Assembly: GCF_012910705.2 (NCBI RefSeq)
Contig: NZ_WTVG02000040.1
Location: 124,001 to 188,000 of the forward strand
Reading direction: 5' to 3'
Origin: Aromatoleum anaerobium
GTDB taxonomy: Bacteria; Pseudomonadota; Gammaproteobacteria; Burkholderiales; Rhodocyclaceae
DNA: 64,000 bases
A program made the position numbers and the translations under genes. The notes beneath the pieces are model-generated. The model was not told the origin of the DNA. It was given only the letters and a program-made list of their open reading frames with translations, and did not search any database. Shown here piece by piece: positions 27,933 to 36,308 of the stretch (position 1 is the first letter of the stretch; the number at the start of each line of letters is the position of its first letter).

Positions 27933-28788
27933 CGGCCGGCACCCGCTGCGAGGATTCGCCGATCAGCCAGGTCACTGCGAACCCCGCGGCGAAGTAATTG
28001 CGGCTCGTCACGAGCGGGCTGTCGAGGAATACCGCACCGGCCAGGGTGTCGTAGCGGACGAAAGCACCGGCCCACCCGCCCGGAAACCGCTTCGACAGCG
28101 CCGCGAGGAACTGCGTGCCGGCATAGCCGCCTTGCGCGTCGTATACGGGTCGCGCGGCGGACGCATCGCGCACATCGACGCCATAGAAATAACGGTGCTG
28201 GCGGCGGTCGCCGAACACCGGGCCGGCGACGAGCCCGAGCGTCCAGCCGTCCATCCCGGCAGGGTCGCGCCAGTCGAGGTTGAGCTGCGGCGTGAACTGC
28301 CAGCCGGTTGACTCGGGATGGCTTTCGACCGTCAGCCCGACGCGCAGCGGCAACCGTACGCGCAGCTTCCGGCGCTCGTCGGCGCTCTGCCACAATCGCA
28401 CGTCGAGCGAGGGACCGATCTCGACCGTCGGCTCGAGATCCTCCATGCCGGCGCGAACGTCCACGTCCTCGCTGCTGGCCGGGGGCGACGCGGCGAGACT
28501 CAGACTGAGCTCGACCCGCTCGGTGTCGAAGAACGTGCCGCGCAGGCCGCGACGGTCCGCTTTCAGGAATTCGCCGCGGTAGATCACATACGGCACGGGA
28601 AGCACGAACACCCGGTTCTCGTCCGAACCGCGATACGCCGGAAACTGCAGCACGCCGACTCCCGCGCCGAGTTCCCACAGCGGTTTTTCATCGTCTGCGG
28701 CGATGCACGCCGCCGCCGGCACGAGCATGCCGGCCAGGACGACTGCGCGCGCCCGCACCGGCAGGCGGCTTCGGCGGAGGCTGGTCAT
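27925..28788 (-). CDS. MipA/OmpV-family outer membrane beta-barrel protein
   Basis: The 287-residue protein has a signal peptide (about 1-32, MTSLRRSRLP then a hydrophobic core ending ACIAAD). A predicted barrel follows: GAGVGVLQFPAYRGSDENR and VLPVPYVIYRGEFLKADRRGL are the family's hallmark opening, and the protein ends in alternating strands. ATG at 28788 is chosen because the frame's longer upstream extension has no signal peptide and crosses a promoter-like region. As the first gene of the operon that includes the acyltransferase and glycosyltransferase, it may provide an outer-membrane route or anchor for the pigment; this is inferred. Confidence 0.82.
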   Translation of the reverse strand: MTSLRRSRLPVRARAVVLAGMLVPAAACIAADDEKPLWELGAGVGVLQFPAYRGSDENRVFVLPVPYVIYRGEFLKADRRGLRGTFFDTERVELSLSLAASPPASSEDVDVRAGMEDLEPTVEIGPSLDVRLWQSADERRKLRVRLPLRVGLTVESHPESTGWQFTPQLNLDWRDPAGMDGWTLGLVAGPVFGDRRQHRYFYGVDVRDASAARPVYDAQGGYAGTQFLAALSKRFPGGWAGAFVRYDTLAGAVFLDSPLVTSRNYFAAGFAVTWLIGESSQRVPADE

Positions 28789-28921
28789 ACAGCCCCGGCC
28801 AGAACGTACGCTCCCGAGTCCGGGCCACTTGCTGCCGTAATCGACCGGGCCGAAACCCGACCGAACTCCACACCTGCCATCATGTCTCCCGGATGAATCT
28901 TCATTTCGCTGATCGCGCGGA

Positions 28922-28927
28922 ATTATA
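28922..28927 (-). promoter_or_regulatory. possible -10 box for the MipA operon
   Basis: On the - strand this reads TATAAT, 134 bases upstream of the MipA-like start codon. No good -35 box lies 16-18 bases further upstream. The call rests on one hexamer. Confidence 0.3.
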
Positions 28928-29034
28928 CCGGCTGCCCTCCTCCGTTTCATCTTGCACCGCACCCGGTTCTGCATGACATAATCAAGGCGTTTGAGCACCT
29001 TCTGAACGAAGCCCGTCGCAGCCCGATCATCGAC

Positions 29035-29169
29035 ATGGCGTTCGTAACGATGTACAAGCGGCGCGAGCTCGCCACCCTGGCAACCGGGGAGGCGTATCAG
29101 AATCCGGTGTTCGCAAGGGGGATGGTCGCGACCCTGGATGATCATCTTGCGTACATCAGCAGAAGATAA
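29035..29169 (+). pseudogene. short reading frame, probably the tail of a lost gene
   Basis: From ATG 29035 the frame encodes 44 residues (MAFVTMYKRR, ELATLATGEA, ending DDHLAYISRR) and stops nine bases before the next gene start. The same frame stays open upstream to at least 28951 with protein-like content (DIIKAFEHLLNEARR) but no good start codon. It therefore looks like the C-terminus of a larger gene whose 5' part was lost at the edge of the accessory patch. The rest of 28789-29178 shows nothing else coding. Confidence 0.4.
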
Positions 29170-29178
29170 GGGGGCGCA

Positions 29179-29955
29179 ATGTTGCGTTTTTTTCGTGCAC
29201 TAGGAATGGCATGGGCTGCGATGTCAAACACGACGCGACTTGTCGTGGGGAGTGCAGCGTTTTTCGCGGCGGTCTCAATCGTCGGCAGCATTCAATCCCA
29301 ACAAAGGGAAGAAGCGCAACTTGCCGAAGAGCGCCGCACTGAAGAAGCCGCTAAGGACCGAGTGCAGGCCGAAAAATCCCGCCGCGCAGCTTTAACACCC
29401 GAGCAGCGCGCGGCCGAAGAAGCCGAGAAAGCGCGACTTACAAAGGAGAAGGAAGATGCTGCAGTTCGCGCGAAAGCTGCCGAAGATGCTCGCGTTGCGG
29501 AGGTCAAGCGCCAAGCCGCTGAAGCAGAGGCTAAGCGTAGCGACTGGACTTACAGCGACACCGCCGACAAGGTCTCAGGCAAGACAATCAAGAATGCCGG
29601 GCTCCGCAGCGAAAATCTCGAATTTCTTGCGTTCCCATACTCTGGCGGAACGCGCGGAAATCTTCAGATCAGAAGACACCCAAGGTTCGGGACGGATGTG
29701 ATTTTCTATACCTCCAATGGGCAAGTGCAATGCAACGCCTATTCTTCATGCAAGGTCCATCTTCGGGTTGACGACAAGCTGACCATGTCGTTAAGCGGCA
29801 ACCCTCCTGAAGATCACGACCCTACGGTCGTGTTCCTCAACAAATCGGTGATTGGCACCCTTCGCAAGTCATCAAAGGTCGTCTTGACCGTCTCCATGTT
29901 TCAGGAAGGTGAGCGGTCATTCGAGTTTCGAACGCGGAATCTGGACTGGAAGTAG
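29179..29955 (+). CDS. membrane-anchored coiled-coil protein of unknown function
   Basis: A 258-residue protein. Residues about 18-38 form one membrane segment (TRLVVGSAAFFAAVSIVGS). Residues about 42-120 are almost entirely A, E, K, R and Q, a long coiled coil. Residues 125-258 form a globular beta-rich domain with a Cys pair (QCNAYSSCKVHL), which recalls proteins probed for oxidation or secreted domains. ATG at 29179 follows GGGGGC. It is followed after 11 bases by the zinc-ribbon/ankyrin gene, so the two may be co-transcribed. Base composition is less GC-rich than the flanking genes, consistent with transfer. Function unknown. Confidence 0.7.
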   Translation: MLRFFRALGMAWAAMSNTTRLVVGSAAFFAAVSIVGSIQSQQREEAQLAEERRTEEAAKDRVQAEKSRRAALTPEQRAAEEAEKARLTKEKEDAAVRAKAAEDARVAEVKRQAAEAEAKRSDWTYSDTADKVSGKTIKNAGLRSENLEFLAFPYSGGTRGNLQIRRHPRFGTDVIFYTSNGQVQCNAYSSCKVHLRVDDKLTMSLSGNPPEDHDPTVVFLNKSVIGTLRKSSKVVLTVSMFQEGERSFEFRTRNLDWK

Positions 29956-29966
29956 TGAGATGACCA

Positions 29967-30458
29967 ATGATTGAATTCGTCGCATTCTGGATACTCATGG
30001 CTGGCACCTGCGCCGTTGTGGCCGGCAGCAAGGGGCGATCGGTCATCGGCTGGCTATTGCTTGGCGCGCTGTTCAGCGCCGTCGCGCTCATCGTCGTCGC
30101 CGTCATGCCGTCGCTCAAGCCGGCCGTCGACGCGCCATCTGTCGAGACCCACAAGAAATGCCCGTTCTGCGCCGAGCAAGTCCGACGCGAGGCGATCGTC
30201 TGCAAGCACTGCGGCCGTGACTTGGGGCCACATGACGAGGCTCTGCGCCTCACTGGAAGTCCGGAAGGTGTTGCCTTGGTTGCTGCGGCAGAGGCTGGCA
30301 ACTGGGGGAGTGTGTTTTCACTACTCAACGGTGGGGCCGATCCTAATGCGCTCGACAGCCAAGGAAGGACCGCGCTCGATGTCGCCGAATCACGGAAGGA
30401 CGAACAGATCGCCAACCTGTTGCGATCGAAAGGCGCCGAACGCCTGCCCCATGACTGA
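29967..30458 (+). CDS. membrane protein with zinc ribbon and ankyrin repeat
   Basis: The 163-residue protein has two membrane segments (about 3-20 and 27-48). A zinc ribbon of two C-x2-C knuckles is at about 63-83 (CPFCAEQ and CKHCGRDL). A C-terminal ankyrin unit is at about 100-155 (ALVAAAEAGNWGSV, LLNGGADPNALDSQGRTALDVA). The combination suggests a small membrane adaptor that binds a partner through the ankyrin part. No defined function is known to me. It follows the coiled-coil gene closely and may work with it. Confidence 0.7.
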   Translation: MIEFVAFWILMAGTCAVVAGSKGRSVIGWLLLGALFSAVALIVVAVMPSLKPAVDAPSVETHKKCPFCAEQVRREAIVCKHCGRDLGPHDEALRLTGSPEGVALVAAAEAGNWGSVFSLLNGGADPNALDSQGRTALDVAESRKDEQIANLLRSKGAERLPHD

Positions 30459-30521
30459 CACTCACCATCCTGCGCCGCCGAGGCCCGGCGAGGGGGCCGC
30501 GTTTCCAGTGAATTCCCTTGA

Positions 30522-30971
30522 ATGATTGCTGTCGACGAAGCGCTGCGCCTCATGGGGATGCCGAAAAAAGTGTATGGCGCGCCGCAGTGGAGGTCCCGCA
30601 TCAATCACGCGGGCCATGTCTTCCTGCAGGGGCAGTTCGAAGATGAGGATGGCGCGCTCATTGCCGGACTGTCGCTGCAGATCGAGATCAAGGCACCCAT
30701 CATTATCCAGCGGTGCCTGTACCTCTTCACGCTGTTTTCCTTCCGGCACGGGGCCAAGCACCGGGCCTATCAGCTTGAGGTTGCCCCAACCAACAAGCGC
30801 ACCCATAATTCACCGGAAGGTGCCCTTTTCGGCCCGCACGAGCATGTCGGCCCTCGCGTTGAAAAGGTCGACGCCGTAGGGTGCGGAGACTTCAACGGGG
30901 CCGCAGAGTATTTCGCGCAACGCTGTTCGATTGCCCGGCCGCTTCCGATTCCGACGCTTGAACTGCCATGA
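30522..30971 (+). CDS. hypothetical protein, first gene of a DUF1828-type pair
   Basis: A 149-residue soluble protein beginning with an ATG at 30522. It has LFTLFSFRHGAKHRAYQLEV, a GPHEHVG turn and a long stretch of mixed strands; no catalytic motif was recognised. Its stop overlaps the start of the next gene by four bases (ATGA), so the two are made together, a layout seen in toxin-antitoxin, restriction and other two-part modules. It may belong to a small family (DUF6978-like) that accompanies DUF1828 proteins; this assignment is from memory and needs a profile search. Confidence 0.6.
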   Translation: MIAVDEALRLMGMPKKVYGAPQWRSRINHAGHVFLQGQFEDEDGALIAGLSLQIEIKAPIIIQRCLYLFTLFSFRHGAKHRAYQLEVAPTNKRTHNSPEGALFGPHEHVGPRVEKVDAVGCGDFNGAAEYFAQRCSIARPLPIPTLELP

Positions 30972-31720
30972 ATTGCACCGCCCTCGCTCGACAGTTTGCT
31001 TTCGACTGCACGCCTCTTAGGGGCCTGCATGGCGAGCCTGTGTTCGAACTGGGTACGCCGTTCTCATTCGACGATGGCACTGCAATTTGCCTGTATGTGA
31101 TCAACCGCGCGCCGCTTGTCGAGATCAACGACGAAGCGCTGGCGCTCCATCATCTGTCAGGGATGGGACTCGATCCGTGGAACCCGCGGCGAATGACTGC
31201 GCTGCGCGAGCGGATTCACCCTTTCGGCGTAACGCTCTGCAACAACGGCGCCCTATCTCTGCTCGCTCAGGAAAGCCAGCTTGGATGGCATGTGCCGCGC
31301 TTCATCTCTGCAGAGCTTGCAGTCGCGCAGTGGGCGCGCGAGCAGATGGGGGGCACGGAAGAGTCGCGCAACCTGGCCGAAGAGGTCGAGATGTACCTGC
31401 GCGCCTGGCGCCCGCATGCCGACCTCATTCGCCATCCGCGCCAACGGGGCATCTCCGGCCACGAACATCAGTTCGATTTTCTGCAGAATGACGAGCTGAT
31501 TGACGTCATTACGCCTCACCACAACGCAACCGGCGGTCTGATGCGCAAACTCGTCGACGTGCTGAATGCGGGCGACGAGAGCGCCCCAAAGGTTCGCGTT
31601 ATCGTCGACGACCGCACTGACCCGGCCCGAGCGGGCATCGAAATGCAGATCATCGCCTCTCTGGCGAAAGCAATGCCGCTCTCCAAGCTCCTCGAGAGAG
31701 TGCATTCGGGGTCAGCCTGA
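30968..31720 (+). CDS. DUF1828-like protein
   Basis: A 250-residue soluble protein whose N-terminal part (RGLHGEPVFELGTPFSFDDGTAICLYVI) resembles DUF1828. This family is of unknown function and is found on mobile and phage-related DNA. The C-terminal half is helical and ends in a segment (IIASLAKAMPLSKLLERV) with no recognised fold. It is translationally coupled to the preceding gene and followed by a strong terminator, so the pair forms a two-gene transcription unit. Confidence 0.6.
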   Translation: MNCTALARQFAFDCTPLRGLHGEPVFELGTPFSFDDGTAICLYVINRAPLVEINDEALALHHLSGMGLDPWNPRRMTALRERIHPFGVTLCNNGALSLLAQESQLGWHVPRFISAELAVAQWAREQMGGTEESRNLAEEVEMYLRAWRPHADLIRHPRQRGISGHEHQFDFLQNDELIDVITPHHNATGGLMRKLVDVLNAGDESAPKVRVIVDDRTDPARAGIEMQIIASLAKAMPLSKLLERVHSGSA

Positions 31721-31747
31721 CCTCGCCAGCATCTCGACATCGACCAG

Positions 31748-31768
31748 CCCGCCCCACGCGGGTTTTTT
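31748..31768 (+). terminator. rho-independent terminator
   Basis: CCCGC (31748-31752) pairs with GCGGG (31758-31762), followed by six T residues. It lies 27 bases after the DUF1828-like stop and abuts the convergent HigA-type gene. Confidence 0.7.
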
Positions 31769-32174
31769 ACTCCACGAACGCCTCCATCGGCAGATGAAAC
31801 CGCTCCGACAACGCCTTCACCTGGCGCAGGTTGAGGGATCGCTTTCCGGACAGCACTTCCGACACAACCGACTGAGAGCCCACTTCCGGCAGATCGGACT
31901 GGCGAATGCCGCGCTCTGCCATCAGTTGGCGCAGGAATTCATGCGGTGCCATCGGCGGCCACGGATGTGCGCGCTCTTCGTACTCGCGGATGCGGTCCGC
32001 GACGATCGATACCAGCCCGAAAACCGGATGTGATTCATTGCCGCCGAAGCGCTCGAACGCCTCGGCGACGAACGCCAGCAACGCCTCATAGTGCGACTCG
32101 TCGCGGACCGGCGCCCCCAGGCCGAGCGCATCACTCACGGCGGCCCACGACTCGATTACATCCGTCACGCTCAT
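31767..32174 (-). CDS. HigA-type antitoxin / HTH regulator
   Basis: The 135-residue protein has a C-terminal Xre/HigA-like helix-turn-helix: FLRQLMAERGIRQSDLPEVGSQ then VVSEVLSGKRSLNLRQVKALSERF. Such antitoxins bind the HigB toxin and the operon's own promoter. ATG at 32174 is chosen; it overlaps by two bases the stop codon of an upstream open frame ending in a HigB-like C-terminus, the usual higB-higA order. Because only a toxin remnant remains, the antitoxin is an orphan. Confidence 0.82.
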   Translation of the reverse strand: MSVTDVIESWAAVSDALGLGAPVRDESHYEALLAFVAEAFERFGGNESHPVFGLVSIVADRIREYEERAHPWPPMAPHEFLRQLMAERGIRQSDLPEVGSQSVVSEVLSGKRSLNLRQVKALSERFHLPMEAFVE

Positions 32175-32245
32175 TTCCACTCTCCTTTGTCGTACTCGGC
32201 ATGCGTCAGCACCGCCTTCACCCACAGCAACTGTGCAGCGAAGGC
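32171..32245 (-). pseudogene. 3' remnant of a HigB-type toxin gene
   Basis: On the - strand, directly before the antitoxin start, one frame reads QLLWVKAVLTHAEYDKGEWK and then stops. This matches the C-terminal strand and tail of HigB-family mRNA interferases (VxTHxEYDK). An in-frame TAA about 35 bases further upstream and the close approach of the DNA ligase gene show that the rest has been deleted. Confidence 0.65.
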
Positions 32246-32280
32246 GATTGATGCGATCAGCGGTTATTGCACCCGGCGAA

Positions 32281-33204
32281 TCACGGCAGTTCGCGCACGC
32301 GCAGGTAACGGGGAAAACGCGGCAGGCCTTTCGCGGTGAGCTCGCGGTAACGGTAGGTCACGCTCGTGCCGATTGCGGGCGGGGCGCGCCGTTGCGCGTC
32401 GGAGAATCCGCTGCCGATGCGAAAGCGGCGTCCCTCGGGCGTTTCGACTTCGAGCGCCCCGAGCATGCCCTGGAGCCGGCCCTTGCCGGGCCGATGCGCC
32501 ACGACGCGCGCTTCGGCGTCCAGCCAGGGCGTCAGCTTCAGCAGCACGTCGCTGCGCCCGGCAACCCACTGCGCATCGGCGCGATGCAGCATCAAGCCTT
32601 CACCGCCGGCCGCGACAACACGCTCGAAGCGCCGCCGCAGCGCTGCGGCGGCGGCGACGCGGAACTGCTCCACCGCCCCCAGCCACGGCGGCCCGCCCGC
32701 CGTGACCGCCCTGATCCTGGCGATGCGCTCGGTGAAGCTGCCGGGGGCTTCCGGCATCTCGAACACCATGTAGCGCACCTGCCGCCATTCGTCGTCGACC
32801 GGTTGCTGCTTGCGCACGACGCCTGACAGCTGCTCGAAGCTGCGCCGGCCGATCCACAACTCGCCGTCGAGCGCCTCGCGCGGCAAGCCGTCGAGAAACC
32901 ATCGCGGCGCCGCGATCGGCTGCCCGCTGCGAAAGCGCAACGTCCGCCCGTCCCACAGTGCCCTCACGCCGTCGAGCTTTTCGCTGACCCAGTACGCTGC
33001 CGGATCGACGTCGTCGCGATACACCATCGCGAGCGTCGCGGCAGGCCCGCTTGCCGTATCGGCGGGCGCGGGCAGCGGCAACGCGAGCAGCAGGGCGGAA
33101 AGAAGCGTGGCAAGGACCTGTGACCGGAAGCTGCTTTCTCGGCACATTCGGCCGATGCGGCGAAAACGGGAAATCGACAGCGAGAACGGGTTCATCGGGC
33201 GCAA
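32281..33204 (-). CDS. periplasmic ATP-dependent DNA ligase (Lig E-like)
   Basis: Seals nicks in DNA. The 307-residue protein has an N-terminal signal sequence (hydrophobic core about 28-44, ending ALPLPAPAD), then a small ligase core: [12 protein letters not shown] with the adenylated Lys76, DGELWIG, and EGLMLHR near 207. The C-terminal OB fold ends [20 protein letters not shown]. The size and signal peptide are those of Lig E enzymes, which in some competent bacteria act on extracellular or incoming DNA. The NAD-dependent LigA would be encoded elsewhere. Several in-frame starts exist within the first 25 codons. Confidence 0.87.
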   Translation of the reverse strand: MRPMNPFSLSISRFRRIGRMCRESSFRSQVLATLLSALLLALPLPAPADTASGPAATLAMVYRDDVDPAAYWVSEKLDGVRALWDGRTLRFRSGQPIAAPRWFLDGLPREALDGELWIGRRSFEQLSGVVRKQQPVDDEWRQVRYMVFEMPEAPGSFTERIARIRAVTAGGPPWLGAVEQFRVAAAAALRRRFERVVAAGGEGLMLHRADAQWVAGRSDVLLKLTPWLDAEARVVAHRPGKGRLQGMLGALEVETPEGRRFRIGSGFSDAQRRAPPAIGTSVTYRYRELTAKGLPRFPRYLRVRELP

Positions 33205-33407
33205 GCCTCCGGGTTGTCATGCCTTTGGCATTTTACGTTTTTTCTCGTGCGCCAGCATGGCGATCGGCGCCCAACGCTTTGCGCCAATCTCGTCCCTTCG
33301 CGTGGCCTGCGGTGACGCCGCGGCGCGCGCGGGACGCCGGTCGCGCTTCGCCGCTACAATTCCTTCCCGGATTCTCCGCCACCGCTCCTGCCACCGCCCA
33401 ACCCCCG

Positions 33408-34355
33408 ATGCAGCCCTCCGCCCTCCTCCTGCTCGGCCCCACCGCCAGCGGCAAGACCGCCTCCGCACTGGCACTGGCGCGCGTGCTGCCGATCGAGATC
33501 GTCAGTGTCGATTCGGCCCTCGTCTATCGCGACATGGACATCGGCACCGCGAAGCCGACCGCAGCGGAACGCGCCACCTGCCCGCACCACCTGATCGACC
33601 TCGTGTCGCCCGAAGAAAGCTACTCGGCGGCGCACTTTCGTCGCGACGCGCTGCGGCTGATCGGCGAGATCCACGCGCGCGGGCGCATCCCGCTGCTCGC
33701 CGGCGGCACGATGCTGTACTTCAAGGCGCTGCGCGACGGGCTGTCCGACCTGCCCGCCGCCGACGCCGACCTGCGCGCCGACATCGACGCCGCCGCGGCG
33801 CGCCTCGGCTGGCCGGCACTGCATGCGCAACTCGCACAGCTCGATCCGGACGCCGCCGCGCGGCTAGACCCGGCCGACGCGCAGCGCATCCAGCGCGCGC
33901 TCGAGATCGTGCGCTTGACCGGACGCCCGCTTGCCGAGAGCTACGCCCGGCGCGAGGCCGCAGCGCTGCCGTTCCGCATGCTGCCGATCGCGCTCGTGCC
34001 GTCGGACCGCGCGGTGCTGCATGCGCGCATCGAGCAGCGCTTCGACCAGATGCTCGCGGCCGGCCTCGTCGACGAGGTGCGTGCGCTGCGCGCGCGCTAC
34101 ACACTCGAGGCGGCGCTGCCGTCGATGCGGTGCGTCGGCTACCGGCAGGTGTGGGAATATCTCGACGGCCGCGACGATTACGCCACGATGCGCTTCAAGG
34201 GCATCGCCGCGACGCGCCAGCTCGCCAAGCGCCAACTCACGTGGCAACGGCAGTTCCGCGACAGCTGGCCCGGGCTCGTCGAGATCGACTGCCTGCGCGC
34301 AGACCTGTCGAACCGCGTCGCCGTCACCGTACACCGCCTGCTCGACGGTTCATAG
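33408..34355 (+). CDS. miaA: tRNA dimethylallyltransferase
   Basis: Adds dimethylallyl to A37 of tRNAs that read UNN codons. The 315-residue protein has the P-loop GPTASGKT at 9-16, [18 protein letters not shown] (the DSxQxYr-like block) and the C-terminal [14 protein letters not shown] and [15 protein letters not shown] at 33408 gives the family's short N-terminus; the longer upstream frame is not conserved. It is the last core gene before the AT-rich island. Confidence 0.94.
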   Translation: MQPSALLLLGPTASGKTASALALARVLPIEIVSVDSALVYRDMDIGTAKPTAAERATCPHHLIDLVSPEESYSAAHFRRDALRLIGEIHARGRIPLLAGGTMLYFKALRDGLSDLPAADADLRADIDAAAARLGWPALHAQLAQLDPDAAARLDPADAQRIQRALEIVRLTGRPLAESYARREAAALPFRMLPIALVPSDRAVLHARIEQRFDQMLAAGLVDEVRALRARYTLEAALPSMRCVGYRQVWEYLDGRDDYATMRFKGIAATRQLAKRQLTWQRQFRDSWPGLVEIDCLRADLSNRVAVTVHRLLDGS

Positions 34356-34572
34356 CAACCCGGACCACCTCACGCCCCGCAGCCCATGAGCGTAGGCTGG
34401 AACACCGCATCCATTGCCCGCCGCCTGTCGATCTTCGCTCTGCTCGCCGCCGCACTTGCCGACAGATCATCAGCCTCGCCCACACGGCGACCATAACGAA
34501 CAATCCGGGAAGGACCGATGTTGCGTTGCAAGACATGTCTCGGCGTTTTGCCCCGGATGTTCCTCTTCTTGC
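34356..34572. other. non-coding junction between miaA and the AT-rich island
   Basis: The 217 bases start GC-rich and change to AT-rich near 34480. A short frame from 34386 begins MSVGWNTASIARRLSIFALL, which looks like the beginning of a membrane or sensor protein cut off after about 30 codons. No repeat or attachment site was identified. Confidence 0.4.
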
Positions 34573-36270
34573 TTACTTCACCTGAAAAGCACTGACATCA
34601 TCAACCTTCCCCATGCCCGCCGCCGGGCACGTGCGACATGTTTCTCTTAATGAATTATTCATAATCTCACTGCGTAAATTAATATAATTCTGCCCCAGCC
34701 ATATTGCCTCAAAAGACTCATTCAGCACATTTCCAAAAGAACTCTCATTGAACCACCAACCGCAAGGAATCAAATGACCATTTGGCTGCAAACCTACAAA
34801 GTGCCAAGGAAATAAGCACGACGGTTTAAGGGTTGTTTCGTCATTGTTAGAAAACTCAAGGGTCATGCTTTTAATGCTAGTATGAGCAGAGTGTTTGTTC
34901 ATGCCCTCAATTGTGTCTAGGCCTCTCACTGTATGGAATTTTTCAGGGAAAAAAGTGGCAATTCCGTACTCGTCAGCCAATGCTTTCGCCTCATCAAGCA
35001 TTTTATTACATAGCTCCTTATGCAACTCCAAGGACTCCATTTCCCAATCCATTTTAGCAGCTGATTGCGGAACTACATGCACCACACCCACGGCCTGCGC
35101 TTTCAGTTTACTTGCAAGTCGAATAATTTGAGGAAGTTCTTCAATATTAGAGCGCATTATTACGACAGTAAGGCCGATGTATGGCTTCAATGAACCATGT
35201 CGCTCTTTCGCGTCGTTTAATTTCTTGATATTGGAAATAAGCGTATCAAACTTCGCTCCGCTCCTAATGTACTCATACGTTTCTTTTGTGGCCCCATCAA
35301 GAGATATACAAATTTGATCTAGCTTGCTCTGAATCAACGTCTCGATTATCTTGTCGTGAAGCAACAAACCATTCGTATACATACGGACAGTTGGTATGGA
35401 GTAATCGCGAATAATATCAAGTAATTCACCTAATTTCTTGTGTAACAATGGCTCGGCGCCAAACGAAAGAGACATTTCGGCGCAAAGAGGGAATATTTGC
35501 TTCGCTACTCTATGAAAATCCTCTACTGAAATTTCTTTCTTCTTTATTGTTCCTGCTTCACTGCTACTAAAATGGCACATTATACATTTGATATTGCATA
35601 CATTAACAATATCCATTTCCAAATTGAATGGCCTTATGTTTAGGTGCTTACGAATGTCATTTTCGTTAACAGTCTTGACACGCAAATCGAAGCTAGGCAG
35701 CTTTTTGTAAAAATTATTTATGCAAGACAATATTTCGTGCGAAGTAGGCTCTCTGAATAGGTACGTTCTATACGTGTAGAGAATTTCTTCTATAAGTTTT
35801 TTGGCTACTATGTTATATTCAGAGTTTCCGGTCGCATGATTAATTATTGTGTTTACAGAGATTGACGCGGAACGAAGCTGAGAGATGAAATGTTCAAGCG
35901 GTGACTGTCCCGATTTTTTTATTTCTGGGTAAAAATTTAAGTAAAAATCGGCATTGAAGAATGCATTTGGCTTACGGCATTTCTTGACAGAGTATCTAAT
36001 GTAGTCAGCAAGTGGATGAGAACGGTTTTTCGCCAACTCCGGATACTGATCGAGATAGTATGACATGTCGAAATATCGGCACGGGTTACGCCCTTCCCAT
36101 GCGCCGTGATCAATAAAATGAGTTAATGGATCTATCCCCGCATTTCTTATATCTGGATATGCCTCTAAATAGTACTGAGGATCAAATAGCTCGGTTCGTA
36201 GTACGGCATTCCGGTTGAAGTGGTTTTTAGAAAAACGTTTTTGCAGTTCTGTAATGTATCGCTTTAGCAT
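34573..36270 (-). CDS. radical SAM/SPASM protein with N-terminal glycosyltransferase-associated repeats
   Basis: The 565-residue protein has the radical SAM cluster CNIKCIMC (Cys225, Cys229, Cys232) and a C-terminal SPASM-type cysteine set (CLFPWHFVGLQPNG, then CGWW, then CRTCPA). It is therefore predicted to bind two or more iron-sulphur clusters and modify a peptide or sugar. The N-terminus has three degenerate repeats of about 35 residues: FDPQYYLEAYPD near 29, FDMSYYLDQYPE near 67 and FNADFYLNFYPE near 105. This pattern usually accompanies surface-polysaccharide glycosyltransferases. Codon use is strikingly AT-rich compared with all neighbours, so recent transfer is likely. No peptide substrate or partner gene is adjacent. 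Confidence 0.82.
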   Translation of the reverse strand: MLKRYITELQKRFSKNHFNRNAVLRTELFDPQYYLEAYPDIRNAGIDPLTHFIDHGAWEGRNPCRYFDMSYYLDQYPELAKNRSHPLADYIRYSVKKCRKPNAFFNADFYLNFYPEIKKSGQSPLEHFISQLRSASISVNTIINHATGNSEYNIVAKKLIEEILYTYRTYLFREPTSHEILSCINNFYKKLPSFDLRVKTVNENDIRKHLNIRPFNLEMDIVNVCNIKCIMCHFSSSEAGTIKKKEISVEDFHRVAKQIFPLCAEMSLSFGAEPLLHKKLGELLDIIRDYSIPTVRMYTNGLLLHDKIIETLIQSKLDQICISLDGATKETYEYIRSGAKFDTLISNIKKLNDAKERHGSLKPYIGLTVVIMRSNIEELPQIIRLASKLKAQAVGVVHVVPQSAAKMDWEMESLELHKELCNKMLDEAKALADEYGIATFFPEKFHTVRGLDTIEGMNKHSAHTSIKSMTLEFSNNDETTLKPSCLFPWHFVGLQPNGHLIPCGWWFNESSFGNVLNESFEAIWLGQNYINLRSEIMNNSLRETCRTCPAAGMGKVDDVSAFQVK

Positions 36271-36292
36271 TTATTATCCTATTTTGCAGTTA

Positions 36293-36308
36293 CTAAATAA
36301 TTATTTAG
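36293..36308. repeat. 16-bp perfect palindrome upstream of the radical SAM gene
   Basis: CTAAATAATTATTTAG lies 22 bases upstream of the radical SAM start codon (the gene reads on the - strand). It may be an operator for a dimeric repressor or part of an AT-rich promoter. It is near the island's edge, where composition returns to GC-rich within 30 bases. Confidence 0.4.
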
